Origin: Cardiocondyla obscurior
Lineage: Eukaryota > Arthropoda > Insecta > Hymenoptera > Formicidae
Reading direction: 5' to 3'
Length of the DNA: 64,000 nucleotides
Assembly: GCF_019399895.1 (NCBI RefSeq)
Contig: NC_091875.1
Span: 5,084,001-5,148,000, forward strand
Position 1 is the first letter of the stretch; the number at the start of each line of letters is the position of its first letter. Under the pieces are notes generated by a model that was not told the DNA's origin, did not search any database, and saw only the letters and a list, made by a program, of their open reading frames with translations. This document shows positions 1 through 13,174 of this stretch, piece by piece. The translations under genes and the position numbers were made by a program.

Positions 1-2270
1 CGGGTATTAGGGAATTATCATAGTCGGTTATGCTCTTGATCAGGATGAAGCTGGGGACTTCCCATACCGCTGGAATTCCCATAGCACATCTTCGTCGTGC
101 CTAATTTAATCGAGACTCGAGTATTTCCATAGATCGCTATTACCTACACGCGCGTACATACACAGAAACGTTCCCTGCAGATGCTTCCTGTGATTCGGTT
201 ATTTATCGAATAATTATTCGACGGAAAAAAAAACATTGAAATTTAATTATCAACCGTTCACTCTGTCTTTGTATCAAATCCCAAACCGAATTACTGCAAC
301 GAAACGATTGATACCGCGAGCGCGCGTTTGCACGCTTTATTCTTTCAAGCAGATTTCTCAATACGATTTGAAAAGCCGGTAGATATATCATCGATTCTTA
401 TTTGATATACCGAGGTGGATAATCAATAATGGTTTACCTTCTCGCGCATAATGACGCAATTCCGGTACGTAGTGGTTTACTCGTATCATTGAAATTTCTC
501 AGCTAGGCAGTGTCGTGCGGCTTTTCGCAAGATTACAAACGGCAGTCTGGGTTTAACGGTTCCGCCCCGTTCCTCACGATCGCGTTTAGAACGCCGTTAT
601 CGCTTTATGCATCCGAGCTTTGTGTTATACGATCTGCTGGAGAAATAATATTCCTCGTGAAATATATTCATCTTCGCTGACCTATATACATATAGTCAAT
701 CTTTCTAACGCTCGGTTATTGTAAGCTCGGGAAAGAAATGCGGGAGTCATGACGTCAAAACGCGACGTACGTCCGTAGTTTGTTGCCCAAAATTATTAAA
801 TGTGAAACGAGTTTTTTTTAAGAAAGAAGCAAGAGTAAATGACGTGCGTTTTGTCATTTTTAGTAAAAAAAAAAAAAGCGCGACGTGTTGATAGAATTAT
901 ACTAAAATGTCTACGCAAAACGAATAGAAATTTGTTACCGGTTTGGCTCCGATCTTTTTTATTTTTATTTTTTTTTCTTATTTCTCAAATTCGTAAGATC
1001 GAACAGTACGATTTTCTGGATTTTCATGAGAACGAGGGATGATCGGGTTGACCGTTATTGCTGCTGAAGAGCCGGCTGATCCCCTTGAAGTTTTCTCAAG
1101 ATAGAAGTTCGATGTGATCTCGTTTTCTAGTCTCTCTGGAGAAAATCTCCCGTTTCTTTCGTTTCAAATGTAGCGATCCCATCGGTCTCCACATGCTCAA
1201 TGTCAACTCAACAAATCGCTATTAATTTCTCTCCGAATATCATTGCGCGCTTAATGCTTTTAATTTTAAATCAACAATTTTACGATCTTTACAGATTTCT
1301 GTTTCATCCCTGAAATAACGCGGCACTATTGTCGCATTTTTCCGATCGAGTAACAATAAGGGCTGCTTTTCGCGCCGACATTTATGACGAATCGAGCGAG
1401 TACTTTACAATAGTGTAAATTTAAAGGTAGTCGCGGAAGTTATCGGGTGACAAACGCTTTGTGACTGGGAAATGCGTCCGCGTTTATTTCCTCCCAGCTG
1501 ATTACACCCTCGGTAGGACTTCCGTTCTAGCCGGTGGCCTACGTACGTTCTCGTTGTCTCTTCCCTGGGTTAACTTTATCACTCGTAATGATCGCCCCGA
1601 ACTACTACGTACCGGCCAAACAATGACGTACGCGGCCAAGTGTATCGGTGCGAGAATTAATGAAACTAGCTGCGTTTGTCGACGGCGTTGTTATTAACCA
1701 CCGCGCTTGTATGTCGTTGGTAAATGAAACACCCCCGCTACGTGAATCAATTTTGCAATAATTGATCGCTAAGGCGTCATTAATTTGCAGATCGAGCGAT
1801 GATTAACGTCGCCAAAAATCGTTTCCCCCCTCTCCTTTCAAATTGCAAAAAATACTTGGCCGTCGAACGATCCACTTCTTAATTAACTGTTAGGGAAAAC
1901 TAATAAGCAATTAATTTTTTTACAAATTTTTTTCTCCAACAAGTTAATCGGAAAAAATATTTTAAAATTAATTTTTTTTAAACTTGACAAACACGTAACT
2001 ATATTTTCCAAATGCAAATTGCATTTGGGAAACGCAATTGCTGATAATACCGGTATCTTCCAGCCTTGAATGATTTGTTCATGTATTTTTAAGTGTACCT
2101 GAAACGATAACATTATTTTTGATTCCACTATCAAAAGCATTTGCGCGGTTTACAATCTGTCTTACGACGCGTATAACGTACGATATCGTGTTATCGTGAC
2201 CTTTTTTTACGGCCCGCAAAGTTACAAAAGCCCGGTATGACGCACAATGTGGCAATCGTTCGAAACCGTC
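1..2270. other. intergenic sequence, no gene recognised
   Basis: No reading frame here has a recognisable domain, a signal peptide or a coherent exon chain. The open frames that exist are short, rich in Arg, Ser and Phe, and overlap one another on both strands, as expected from CpG-rich spacer DNA. The only structure noted is a 21-nt interrupted palindrome at 2008-2028 that contains the octamer-like ATGCAAAT. Confidence 0.6.
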
Positions 2271-2313
2271 TCGCAGAAAAAAATATAAAAAAAGTAATAA
2301 TAATCAGCGAAAT

Positions 2314-2511
2314 ATGCGTCTGAACGTTTTAATTTCGGTTCTACTAATTACCGGGATTGTTTTGTCGCTTTGGTGCACAAATCTCGATGCGGCGGCTCTG
2401 GCAGATCCAAAAATCATCATTATAAGGCATCGGCCGAGACACAGGCATCACATTATTATTCTCACGAGAAAACCAAGGGTAAAAGTAACCAGCATCTACT
2501 TGAAACGCTGA
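2314..2511 (+). CDS. small secreted cationic peptide precursor (65 aa), unrecognised family
   Basis: A single open frame of 65 codons runs from ATG 2314 to TGA 2509-2511. Residues 1-20 are a classic signal peptide: a basic n-region (MRLN), a long hydrophobic core (VLISVLLITGIVLSLW) and a small-residue region (LDAAALADP, about residues 24-32) where signal peptidase could cut. The predicted mature part is short and strongly basic. It has a block of four Ile, then RHRPRHRHH, then Ile-Ile-Ile-Leu, followed by TRKPRVKV and a C-terminal YLKR ending in a dibasic pair. There is no cysteine after the signal region. Two AATAAA signals follow within 150 nt. The TATA-like TATAAAA at 2284-2290 is too close to the ATG to place a start site upstream of it, so the 5' UTR may begin elsewhere or be spliced. 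A host-defence, venom-gland or neuropeptide-like role is only inference. I know no named family with this sequence. Confidence 0.5.
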   Translation: MRLNVLISVLLITGIVLSLWCTNLDAAALADPKIIIIRHRPRHRHHIIILTRKPRVKVTSIYLKR

Positions 2512-2615
2512 TATATTTCGGAGATCAATCAAATTATTAAAACCATGAAGGAGTTAAGAGGAATCTATTCAGCTATCGGAAAAAAAATCGGGACATCTCG
2601 TCGTACATATTGAAT

Positions 2616-2657
2616 AATAAAACAAGTGATAATTCCAGTGACGCAATGAGAAATAAA
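2616..2657 (+). terminator. poly(A) signals of the small peptide gene
   Basis: Two canonical AATAAA hexamers, at 2616-2621 and 2652-2657, lie 105 and 141 nt after the stop codon of the small secreted peptide ORF. This is a normal 3' UTR distance for a compact insect gene. Confidence 0.4.
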
Positions 2658-2659
2658 AT

Positions 2660-5600
2660 TTATCAAATTATCATATAAAACTGTATAACGTCAGTTTATA
2701 CATATTTCTAGCTACAATATTGTGAAACACTCGATATATTTGAGTTACAGCGAGATGTTCTACTGTAAAAAATATAAAATACCGTCGCAAGGAAACAGTT
2801 TGTTACTTTTGCTTTTAAACGCTCCTAGCTTTCGACGTGGTGATTCTCGAGGAAGATACCGACGCGATCGCGGAAAATCGCGCAGACTGGTATATTAATG
2901 TGCATTCACGTTGGACGGAGGCAACGTCTTACCTTGACCGAACACTTCCGGTTTTCCCCACGTTCCCCTGCGTTGCATAAGCAGCTCGCGCGCGATGTAT
3001 TCGCGCATTTGCTCTACGAGTACCACGCGCCTAACGCGTTCTCGCCACACTTGTTCATTAAGCGAAATCGGCGCGCGTTTCCCATCAAGAAAGTGAGTCT
3101 TCGCGCTTCGGTGTTATTGCAATCGTAAAGTATATCTATGGCACGCGAACAATTGAACGGTACCCGATGACTTTAATCTTTACCGTAAAGTCGATTACGC
3201 GCGATACTAATTTTTACGGCGCTCGATAAGATAACGCTTGAAGTAAAACCTTTACAGACAGTTCCGAGTAAAAGCAAATACTTGTAAATAAAATCGATTA
3301 CGAATCGCGGATTAAAGAGGGCCGCTCCGGTATAACGACGTTAATTCAAGCGCGACGTGTAATTTCTCTCGTTGCGTTGCGCGTCGAGGCGCATGACGTT
3401 TGTGTCTCTCGGATGGGAATAAATGGAAAAGATGGAAAACGTTAAGACGGACCAATATCTGGGACATATATAACGTACTTCCGGCCGGATATTCGTTTCC
3501 GGTAATTTCGATTCGTCCCCGATTTTCAGACGATAATTAAATTTGCTCGACCGCTCCAGACTGCCGAGGTGACCCGTTTGTCAAGCGACTTGCGTCTTTT
3601 CGTTTACCGTTTACTACAAATATGTAACTGGATACCGTAATCGCGCCCAAGTCTAACCCGCGCTGGGTGAATTTGAGTCAGCGTTCCCTGCTCGTTTTCT
3701 CGCGCGCATTTAATTTATACGAAGGCACGTCAACACGCGGAATTGGCGGCATGCGGACGTATATTATAGCGTTGTCAATTCCATCGGCCGTCACAGGCAG
3801 CGCGGCTAAAGTTAGTCACGGCAATCTTGCGGCAAAGTCGGAACAACCGTGCGTCGCACGCCGACTTGGAATTCGCGACGCCGTTCCGAGCGGAAATGCG
3901 GCGCGGATCTCCCCGGCGGGATTCCGCAAGAGTTTCGGGCGTCCCGAGACGCCGTTTATGAATGCCACTCGAAACTTTAATCGTGTTTCGTCTGCCGCCG
4001 CGCAGAGATTACCGGTGCCAAACGTGCTCTGAGAGAAACGTGCGCGGCGTGAAGCAAGATGTTGCAGATGAGGTACAAATGTCGTTGCGCTTTAGTGAAT
4101 TCTTCTGCGGATTCTCATTTCAGCGGCTAACAGCCGTCCCGTCCCGTCGTCGCGTGCTATTTTTTATTTTATTTGTATATACGTATAATAATAGATAAAG
4201 AAATCGCTCCTGTATTTTAAATCAACTTTTCAACGGTATTTTTGGGGCTGCGAATCTGCGTGTTCGCATATGAATTTATGTTCGGAATCGAGCCGCGTTA
4301 TTACACGGTAACGTGAGCCGTGTTTTTTGATTACGGATGAAAAGTTCGGGAGCTCATGCATATTTGGGGAAGCAATCCAGCGTGAGGGAAAAAGGAGGAG
4401 GGAAACCGTCCAAATCGCTGTCGGTCGAAAAAAATAGCAAGGTACGAGGAACCGACTAGCGAAACGCCCGGCACTAATCGTCTCGTCTAATTCGATGCTA
4501 ATATACGGCCGCAGAGCGCCGCCGAGAAATCTACAAGTCGTAGCAGAGCTGTGTTTAAAGGATCCCTTTAGTTGGAACGTCCTTGAGTCGGAACGAGGCA
4601 AAATCTCCCGGCTGTTACAGCTGAGATCCTGTCTGTAAACTTTGCTTTCTTCTTCCCGCGAGGTGCCTCGCCTGACGTTTCAGGGAGCGAAGAAAATGAA
4701 TGTTCGTAACGATACGTAAATGCCTTAGAATGTTTCGACCTCGGTTTTGCATCTTCCGTTTATACGTTTGCGTGCACAGCCGTACCTCGTTAAAGCTTTG
4801 GCGTTCGAAACGGCTGCGCGGAGCTAGAGTTAATTTGTATATCCAAATTACCATATTAATCACATTACCGGAGATATTCGTCGGGTTCCTTAAAATGAAT
4901 TAGTTGAACAACTGCGGCGCAACAATATGCACGATTGGTTAATGAAGGCTTTATGAGTCACTTTAAAATGAAATCTTTCAAGGAAGAAAGCTTACGTTTT
5001 TTTTCTTTTTTTTTAATTTAATCATAAGTGATATGCGAGAATGAAACTTACGTAATACTACGGTAAATTTTCGCATTGCAACTTAAAGTTCATCCAATCG
5101 ACCTAGAAAATCAATGGAAGTGCAAGGTGAGCGATATCGTAACACGTAAGACGTGCAAGTCGGTCGAGATGTTTCCTATCTTCCAGCGCGATTACATCGT
5201 TCGAGAGGACACTCGTGCAGCTTGTCGATCAAATATTTCGCGGACGAATTTAGGAGTCGGATATATTTTGCACAACGTATTCTCGCTCAGGCGCTTAAAC
5301 TCGCTCCGTTTTTCACAATGTGCATATAAAAATTCTCTTTGACAAAAATCTCTGACGTAAAATCTAAATAGTGCAGCTTGTAACGCTTATGCGCACTGTT
5401 AAAATAAATGTACACGTGCATCGTGACTTTTTTTTTCTCACGAAGCATGAATCGTAGCATAAATGAAGTAAACTAAAACGTCAACGTGGCACGCGACGAA
5501 AAACGCGTTCACGGCAGAATTGAATAATTTTTTTTTCCCCCATAAAAGTAAGAAAAAAGTCCACGCATTAAATATGATCCTTAAAAATCGATTTTCTTAA

Positions 5601-8600
5601 AGAGTTTGTAGTAATATTGCGCCAGAATACTGTGAAGGTCCTAAGTTAGACGATACAATTTATGGGCAGCAATCTAGGCAGTAATTATTCTTTCTACGTC
5701 GCGGAAGACATTTACCTCCCCTCAACCTAATCAAATTATTGGGCTGTAAGATCGAAATGATTTCGCGATACAAGAAAATTCAGTGTTTAAGAATAAGAAT
5801 TACAGCGATGAACTTAATAAGTTTTTCAGACAAATCTTCGTAGGACGCTTTGAAAAAGAAATTCTTCAACGTTACAGCGAGTTCAGATACCTTTAGCAAA
5901 TCGTTAAGAGACCTACTTTTGCGACGAGTTCTCGCGGGAGTCTGAGTTCGGAAGCAATTATAACTGCTGGTTGGAGCAGTTTTTCTTTGTGAAATAGGAA
6001 TTGTCGAGGTTTCACTTCCCGGGAAATTGATACGATTCTTGAATAGCAAACGCGCGCGCGGTGATAAGGATGACAGACGGAGGTGTGTCTTGGATTACAA
6101 TGCATTTATTCGCGTATGTGGAATTTCTGTACACTCGGCGCGCACAAGAGAAACCTCGTATTTTCGGGCCAGCGGACAGAAGATGCGAGGAATTTATGTC
6201 TGCGAAGTTAGTCCCAAATTTTTCAAGTTTAAAAAAAAAAAAGAAAGAAAAATCAGCAAAAGTTCTAATAATTTTTTAGAAACAATTCCGCCGATTAAAA
6301 CGATGATAACATTAATTAACAAGAAGGAAGCTAACCTCACGTTTTTTTTTTTTTTTTTTTTTTTAATTAAAATATGAGAAAGTCAACTTCGCAGACGTGA
6401 GGAATCTATTTCAATCTCTTGATGGTGATACGAATTTTACCGAGTTTTAGACGCACGTCTAAACACCTGCGCGATTCGCACTCCTTATACCATACACGTG
6501 CGTTACTAAAGGGACGGTGCAACAGAGAATATGTATATCCACAATATACATAAGATTCATTTTTATAAGAAATTCCAAAGATCGGCAACATGATTATAAT
6601 TGAAACGATGCGCGGCATGGTAATAATTATCCACAAAGTGGTACTATTCGTCTTTAATGATTCTCTAACGCTGAGGGAAATAATTGTAGTTTCGTTCAAA
6701 CGCTATAACAGCCAAAGAGGCGGAACGTCTCCTCTGTGGTTAAATTATTAATGCTCCAATTATTTAGAATGTTGGATTACGTAAGCGCATTACGCCGGCT
6801 GAAATATTAATAAGTGCAGCGCCGGCACCGTGAAATGATCATAAATCCTGATTTCGCGCCTTTAAAGAGCCCGACGAGCGTCACACGTAGCTCCTCCGTC
6901 CAAATATGCCCGGCCGTAATTATTCTGAAAATGTATATAATTATTCTCGACGCGTCACGCGCTCGTGGTCAAAGCGAGTGTCGGTTCTCCGCATTTTGCC
7001 GTATCGGTCTCACAATATTCGCGGCTCTTTTCTCTCCGTATCGCGTCTTCATTTTATTTTTCCGCCTATCGTGCGAACTTTCCTGTTTCCGGTAGCCATG
7101 TACCCGGATGAATGCACCAAGAAATTGTCGCTTAAGACGCGCGCCTACAACATTTTTCACGTGCGAGCATCGATCTTAGACTACCACGTACGTTATGTGC
7201 CGCGACCCGTCCGCTTTTCCGAGGACATTCTTTAAAAGCTTGAGGAGAAATGAATTGATCGGTAATCGCCTTTTCCGAAGCTCAACCGGTCGAACATGTC
7301 CATGAACGCGAACCGCGAATTGCAACAGAGCTCGCTAGCTACATGATGGACGTATCTCGATACGAAACACTACGAAAAAACTGTAATACATCCGCTGTGT
7401 TCCTATCTGCGTCACTTGTCACAATGAACGTAACGTGAATTTAAAAAAAAAAAAAAAAAGAAAAACTATAAGAGCATTATAGATAATCATTGAACAAAAA
7501 AGAAAAGAAAAAATAATCGTGTATTTGTATCACGTTCTACATTAAAAACTCCATTCTTTTTATTTCATTATTAATTCAATATTAAAATGATTGCAATGTA
7601 CAAGCCGCGGTACAAGCTGCTTCCGATAACGCGTTGAAAAATCGCGTTTAGGCCGATGCACGGCGCGAAACACGTATTTTTCCCCGGGATTTATTGCTCA
7701 TTCGCTATTGCCGTTCCCTTTTTATTCCGTCGCATAAAATATTTTTCTATTTCCGCGCTCACATCGCGCATCTCAGTTCGCGTACACGTCGCTACTTCGG
7801 TTGCACAGCGGTGCTATAAATTATTGATGAACAATATCTCGAGATCCCGTCCCTTCCGCATCCTTCCGCGAGCGATTTCACGTCGGATCGCGGGAATAAA
7901 TCCATCCTTTTTTCGAACTATCGCGATACGCGCGCACGTAGAGAAAAGTTACGTACGCCAAACCTCTCGCGTTTGGAGAAATTCTAAACGGAGCAGAGTT
8001 CCCCGACCGAAAGAACTTTCACGGCTTTTGTCGCGGAAAATTCCCAGGATGCGACGATCGAGTCTTCCGGTGCCCTGGACGCACTTAGTTTCTTTTTTCT
8101 TCCGAATTCGAAGGGGAATTGCGAATCTCATTTGCCTTTATCCTGCGCTTCGCCGCGCTTGGCAACTTTCACAAATAAATACGGGTAACCCGCACCAGAG
8201 TTGGGCAGAGAAATTGCAATGAAAAAATACGAGAGGAAGTGCCTCGCGACGAGGCTGACGTCCCGTAAAAGCGTACAGGGATTTTGGGAAACTGGAAGGC
8301 TATTAGCTTTTTAAATTAAATTTATTATTTATTAATGTAGAATCACGAAACCGAAACTCTTAATAAATCAATCCACGTTTGAGCTGTATTTAGAGACGAG
8401 ATAAGCGCTGAGTAATAAAATTCTTAAGATTTAGTTACTCGCGTGCTCTTTCCCACGTATCCGAAGTAATCCGGGCAGAATTTGGTGTGTTAAGCTAAGG
8501 AAGAAGAGGATCTTTTTCCCCCATGTCGACAAGATAAGAACAGGTATTACGACGTTGTTAGGCCAACAACGCGAACGAGAGAGAACTTTGTTAGACTCTT

Positions 8601-11600
8601 CTTTTATCAGTGTGTTCCGTTCCGGGGCGGTCTTTTTCAGTCTCTCCTCCATAATTTTATTTTTGCTTGTAAAAGTTTTCTATCTTCACCGAGATCGTTC
8701 TTTTTTCTTTCGTATTCGTTAAAAAGTTCACCGGTTAATAGTCACACTCGATAAGCGTATAAAACAATAAGAGATGGGATGTTTGCGTACTCGCGGGGCA
8801 AACTTTAATTTTATGTATTCGCGACATTCGTATATTTCAGTGGGTGTTGCGAATTTTCTCGACTGCTGCCGCAGCTTCCGTTGGACGCGCGCAATCCAAA
8901 TTTTCTTCGTAAAATATGCCAGGATTATACAGCCACCTGTGTGACGAAATAAAAATGGAACGGGAGAACGTCCCTGTAGCGTTTGCGGCAGGTTTGCAAA
9001 AAGCAACCTCTTTGTCCTCTTTAACTGTACCGTGAAAAATTTACGACCGCGATGTTATCATTAAATTATACCCAGCGTGCAATCTCGTCGTCGGTAATAT
9101 TTATCAAACTTTAGTTTCACTGCCCGGTCATCGAGCAATTTTCGTTCCAACCGTAATGAAGCAAATGCCGCTTTAAATTCGCAATAATGTCGCCGAGTCA
9201 ATTCAGTGGACGGAGGCTTCAAAGTTGGTCCGCAAATTTTATTGCCGCCCCGCGATTATAACTTTGTCGCACCCCGCGACATTTATTGCGAGCGCCACAA
9301 CGGGGTTTCGCGGCGCGCTAACTTGACCGGTCAACGTTAAATTTGCTCGTTGCACAGCTGTCTCTCGCCGCGAGCGGCGTCAAGTAAGTGTTTGTTTTCG
9401 GGAATCTCGTTAACCGTCGTCGTAAGCACGGCGACGACGTCTTTTGTGCTCGTCTTAAGCCTCTTAGGAATCCGTGGAGCACCGTCTTAATGATATTACG
9501 GGGCTGAATCACGTTCATCGCGCGGAGATTGATATTTTCCTCGTCTGCGCCGTGTCGCACAATGTGGGCGACTTTGCGCGGAGATTGACCGTCGTTCGAC
9601 AATCATTTCATTAATTATTCAATGTCACTTATCGCGCGCGTTCATGTACGCCGCGTATGAATTCTACGACCGCTCGAAAACCGTAGCGTATGCACGAGCG
9701 AACTTTGATATCTTCTCGCAGCTTTATTTGTTGCCTGAGTAACGAATGAAGTAAAGTTGCGTCAGCTGTTATTGACATTACTTTGTATTAAAATGAAGAG
9801 GATTCGAAATCACTCGGGGGAAATAATTAATGAACAATGGTCGTCTCGTTATATTGTTAAGATACTCCAGTAGCTTGCTAGACGTTTCTCTCTCATCCAG
9901 CAGTTAACGAACCTAGTTTCCAGATCTTTTTTAATGAATCCCACTCTTTCTTGCGATGCAAACTTCTTCTGGGGGGTCTTTTCTGCACTTCGCGTCCGCT
10001 TTATTTTGACAAGGACCGCAGGGGGACTTGAAACTTTTAGCGTTTCACGGTTTTGGCAAAGTGGAAATTTATTTCGCGGTAATTTTCGTGACAGACAAAT
10101 TTCGTGGCAAGGAAGCGCGAAGCCACGAAGGCTCGGTTCTGTTTTGAAACCGATTTGTACTTGAAATTAGGGGATTTGCCAGAAGGCGAAATTCGCTAAA
10201 GGTTTGTTGCACTCGCATACCTCTCGAATGTTCCCGGTAGTTCGCGCGTTTCCCTTCTGACCATTCTCATGGTGGTTGCCGTGTCGTCACATGGTCCAGA
10301 AGTTTCCTGATCTCTCAGCGGTTCTCATTGAAATTCTGAACAGACTTCGCTTACACGCGCGCCAAAGGAATAGCCGGCCCTTCTACTGTTCAGCTCGAGA
10401 CAACCGAGTTTCAATATTTCCTTCAGGAGTTATTTAAATAGCTACCAATCTCTCCCGGATACTCGCGGCAATAAAACTGGCCAATATTTAATGAAGCGTG
10501 AGATAATGCAACGCGAGAATGAAATAACGCACGATATTCCTTATATCTTTTTTAGTGTCTTAAGATAAACGAAGAATGTAAGCAAATACGAAAAGAAAAA
10601 AAAATTACGAGATAATTTTCTCTACTGCATTTTGGTTGCAAATTATTATCATTTTTTTTAAATTTGTTATTTGATGAAAAAATTAAAGATAATATTAAGT
10701 GATTTGTATAACTACTCAGCAGGTTAAAATTAAATATTGAATTAATAAACGTTTGCTTGTTATAAGATAATTATATATTTGATCGTATTAGATCGTAGTG
10801 TATTTGAAAATTTCTTGGGATTAAAACTGGTCTTTTGTGGAACTAATTCACGGAGATTGCCATTTCGGAGTAACTTGCGGCATGTCGACCGGGAAACGTT
10901 CGTAATTTCATTTCGGTGAGCGAACGGACAGCGGAGTTCACAATTGATGGCCTCGATGGCGTTTGTCCCGTGATGCGAGAATAAAAGCCGGATTAATGAC
11001 AGATAGATGATAGCCCAGGCGATCTCGAATGTAACAGAATCCAAAGTTGCAGAAAGGATTAAAACGATAAGAGCGCGGCTGGACTTTCGTTATTTGTATT
11101 TCGCGTGTAACATTTCCTCGAGACAAGCAGGCTAATTTGCCTACACATATCCCTACAATGCCGCTCGTTAAACGTAAATCCATCATTTTTTTTAACAATC
11201 GCCGACAAAAGCGACTATCTTTCTACCTGCCTGGCTACCTGTCCCCTTAAATTGCTTTTAGCAGATACAACGGCATTATTTCTGCGTCTGTTTGTGAAAC
11301 TTTTGAGTTTGCTATTCTCTCGACGTACAAATAGAATTTGTTGCAAGAAAGAAAAAAAAAAGAACAGAAAAAAAATATTAATTAATATAATAGTAATCAC
11401 AGCCCGAATATGAAAACATATTTCACCGCGCAATAATTTAGTATCGTATTTTAATTTTTAAATTAAATAAGCGTACGCGAGATTAATTTAAGACGAAGGA
11501 AAGATTATATATATATATAGCTTTAAAAGGAACCGCCGGGACATTAATGGCAGTTGAATTATTTTCGCCTGTCTCAAGTATGTCTCTTGCTAAGAGATTT

Positions 11601-12393
11601 CTCTTTGACGAGATACGGAATCGGTACGCAAAGTCGTGACGAATTCTCTCTGAATTGCCTGGCCGTCCTATACCTGATATTCGCATGTAAGAATCGCATT
11701 TACCGCGACCGAAGACTTTTCGGGGAAACGAACGATTAACAGTTTCAACTAGTTACTTTCGAGGGTGGCTGGGAAAACGAGGCGAGGGACTATAAGGCAC
11801 GGGAACGTGATGGGAAAGTTCAATCGGGGGAGGGAATTGCATACGGGACTTAAATGTAACTAATGTTACGTCAAAATCCGCATGAAATAACGCCCGCGCC
11901 GCTTAGGTGACGGTATTCCGCAATGCCCGTTTTCCGCACTCAGGGAATCTTGTTACTTCGCGTTCCGGCGTGTCTTCCCGCCGTACGTAAACCCGGAAAT
12001 GCCGCGAAATGAAGTTTCTTCTCCTGGATACATAGCTTTGCGCAATATTTCGGGCGCTTCTTAATCTCGCCCTCCGTAATTTACTTTTTATATTACGCCG
12101 ACCGATGCGGATAACAAGATCATCTTCTTCAGGGTCTGTTGAGCATTCATGAGGATTTTTATTTTCTTTTTATTTTTTTATTACTTGAAAATTTTTTTTT
12201 TAATATAATTAAAAATGAGTATCAATATCGTCGATTTATTTAAGCAAATTAGGTTGTAATTACTGCTGCGAAATGATCTTAAGACTGTATTTAACGAGAT
12301 CCGAAATCAAAGCTCAGCGACGTTCTCTATCTCGTCGTTTCATCTTGCAGTGATTAAAAATCGCTTGCGGTTTTAATCACGTAGGTTAATTAC

Positions 12394-12395
<2 letters not shown>
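2660..12395. other. intergenic sequence, no gene recognised
   Basis: About 9.7 kb with no supported gene. Open frames up to 188 codons occur (for example 7656-8222, +), but they are Arg/Ser/Ile-rich, lack domains and sit among overlapping frames on both strands. I see poly(T) at 6342-6364 and other A/T runs. There is no transposase, tRNA or rRNA signal. Confidence 0.5.

Positions 12396-12397
<2 letters not shown>

Positions 12398-12428
<31 letters not shown>
12398..12428. repeat. (AT)n microsatellite
   Basis: An uninterrupted run of about 15 AT units lies roughly 0.7 kb upstream of the inferred kmr start site. Confidence 0.95.
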
Positions 12429-12429
<1 letters not shown>

Positions 12430-12431
<2 letters not shown>

Positions 12432-13134
12432 TGAATATATGTATCTGATATATAAAATGTAACGCGCTGAACTAGTTGAGTTTCCATGCGAGTTGCGCCG
12501 GTTGTCATCAGAGACGGATCGCGAGGAAGGGACAATGAAAGAAAGGACGGTAACCCACAGGCTAGCGGAACGGTACGTTTAGAGACTCCCTAAACACTGT
12601 GCTCTTGCGAGACGGTAGAATGAATGATGCATACACTTTGTGAAACGCAACGAAACGGTGCATTTACGGGGGACGACGTAAGGTTACACTCATGGCCGAC
12701 GATGAGAGAGGTTCTCGCAGACAGTGATTTATTTAGGTTTAAATTTGTACCATAAATCTAAAATTAGATAAAAACAAATCATTTCCTCGATATCGATCGG
12801 TTATTCCTCTAGTTACGAGAAAAAAAAATAAAATAAAATAAAAGTTAGGTAGGAAGAGGCTGCGGAATAAATCGCGCGATCTTTATTGTTGAATTAATTT
12901 CGTACGGATTTGATGAACAATCGCGTCGTCGAATTCTCCTTGGCTCAGCATAAATGCATTTTTATTTGCGAACCGTGTAAAACGGCACTCGGAGCAGGTA
13001 GCCCCAGCGCAGGGCTGAGGGCTAGACGCAACGTAGCGTGCTCGTCGGTTCAACGGCGAAAGGGTCGAGAGCCGGTCGAGGTGGTGTGCACGGGTGTACG
13101 GCAAGTGGGAGCAGAGCGGCTACGGAGCGTGGCG
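12430..13134. other. upstream region of kmr
   Basis: No gene is recognised. CpG and G+C content rise from about 12.95 kb towards the inferred core promoter, which fits a promoter-proximal region. No TATA box sits at the right distance from the Inr. Confidence 0.4.
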
Positions 13135-13137
13135 GCT

Positions 13138-13174
13138 CATCAGTTCGCCCGGAAACGCGGTGCTGGAAGGATGC
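13138..13174 (+). promoter_or_regulatory. TATA-less Inr + DPE core promoter, probable kmr promoter
   Basis: An initiator TCAGTT at 13140-13145 matches the fly consensus TCAKTY, with the +1 A at 13142. GGATG at 13169-13173 begins at exactly +28 and matches the downstream promoter element consensus RGWYV. There is no TATA-like sequence about 30 nt upstream. The spacing is the one DPE promoters require, and the pair lies 241 nt upstream of the proposed start codon in a GC-rich region. No transcript evidence is available, so the start site is inferred. Confidence 0.55.

Noticed and set aside
7656..8222. 188-codon + strand ORF
   Set aside because: Arg/Ser/Ile-rich, no domain or signal peptide, overlapped by an antisense frame, with no splice context. 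It looks like chance in CpG-rich spacer.
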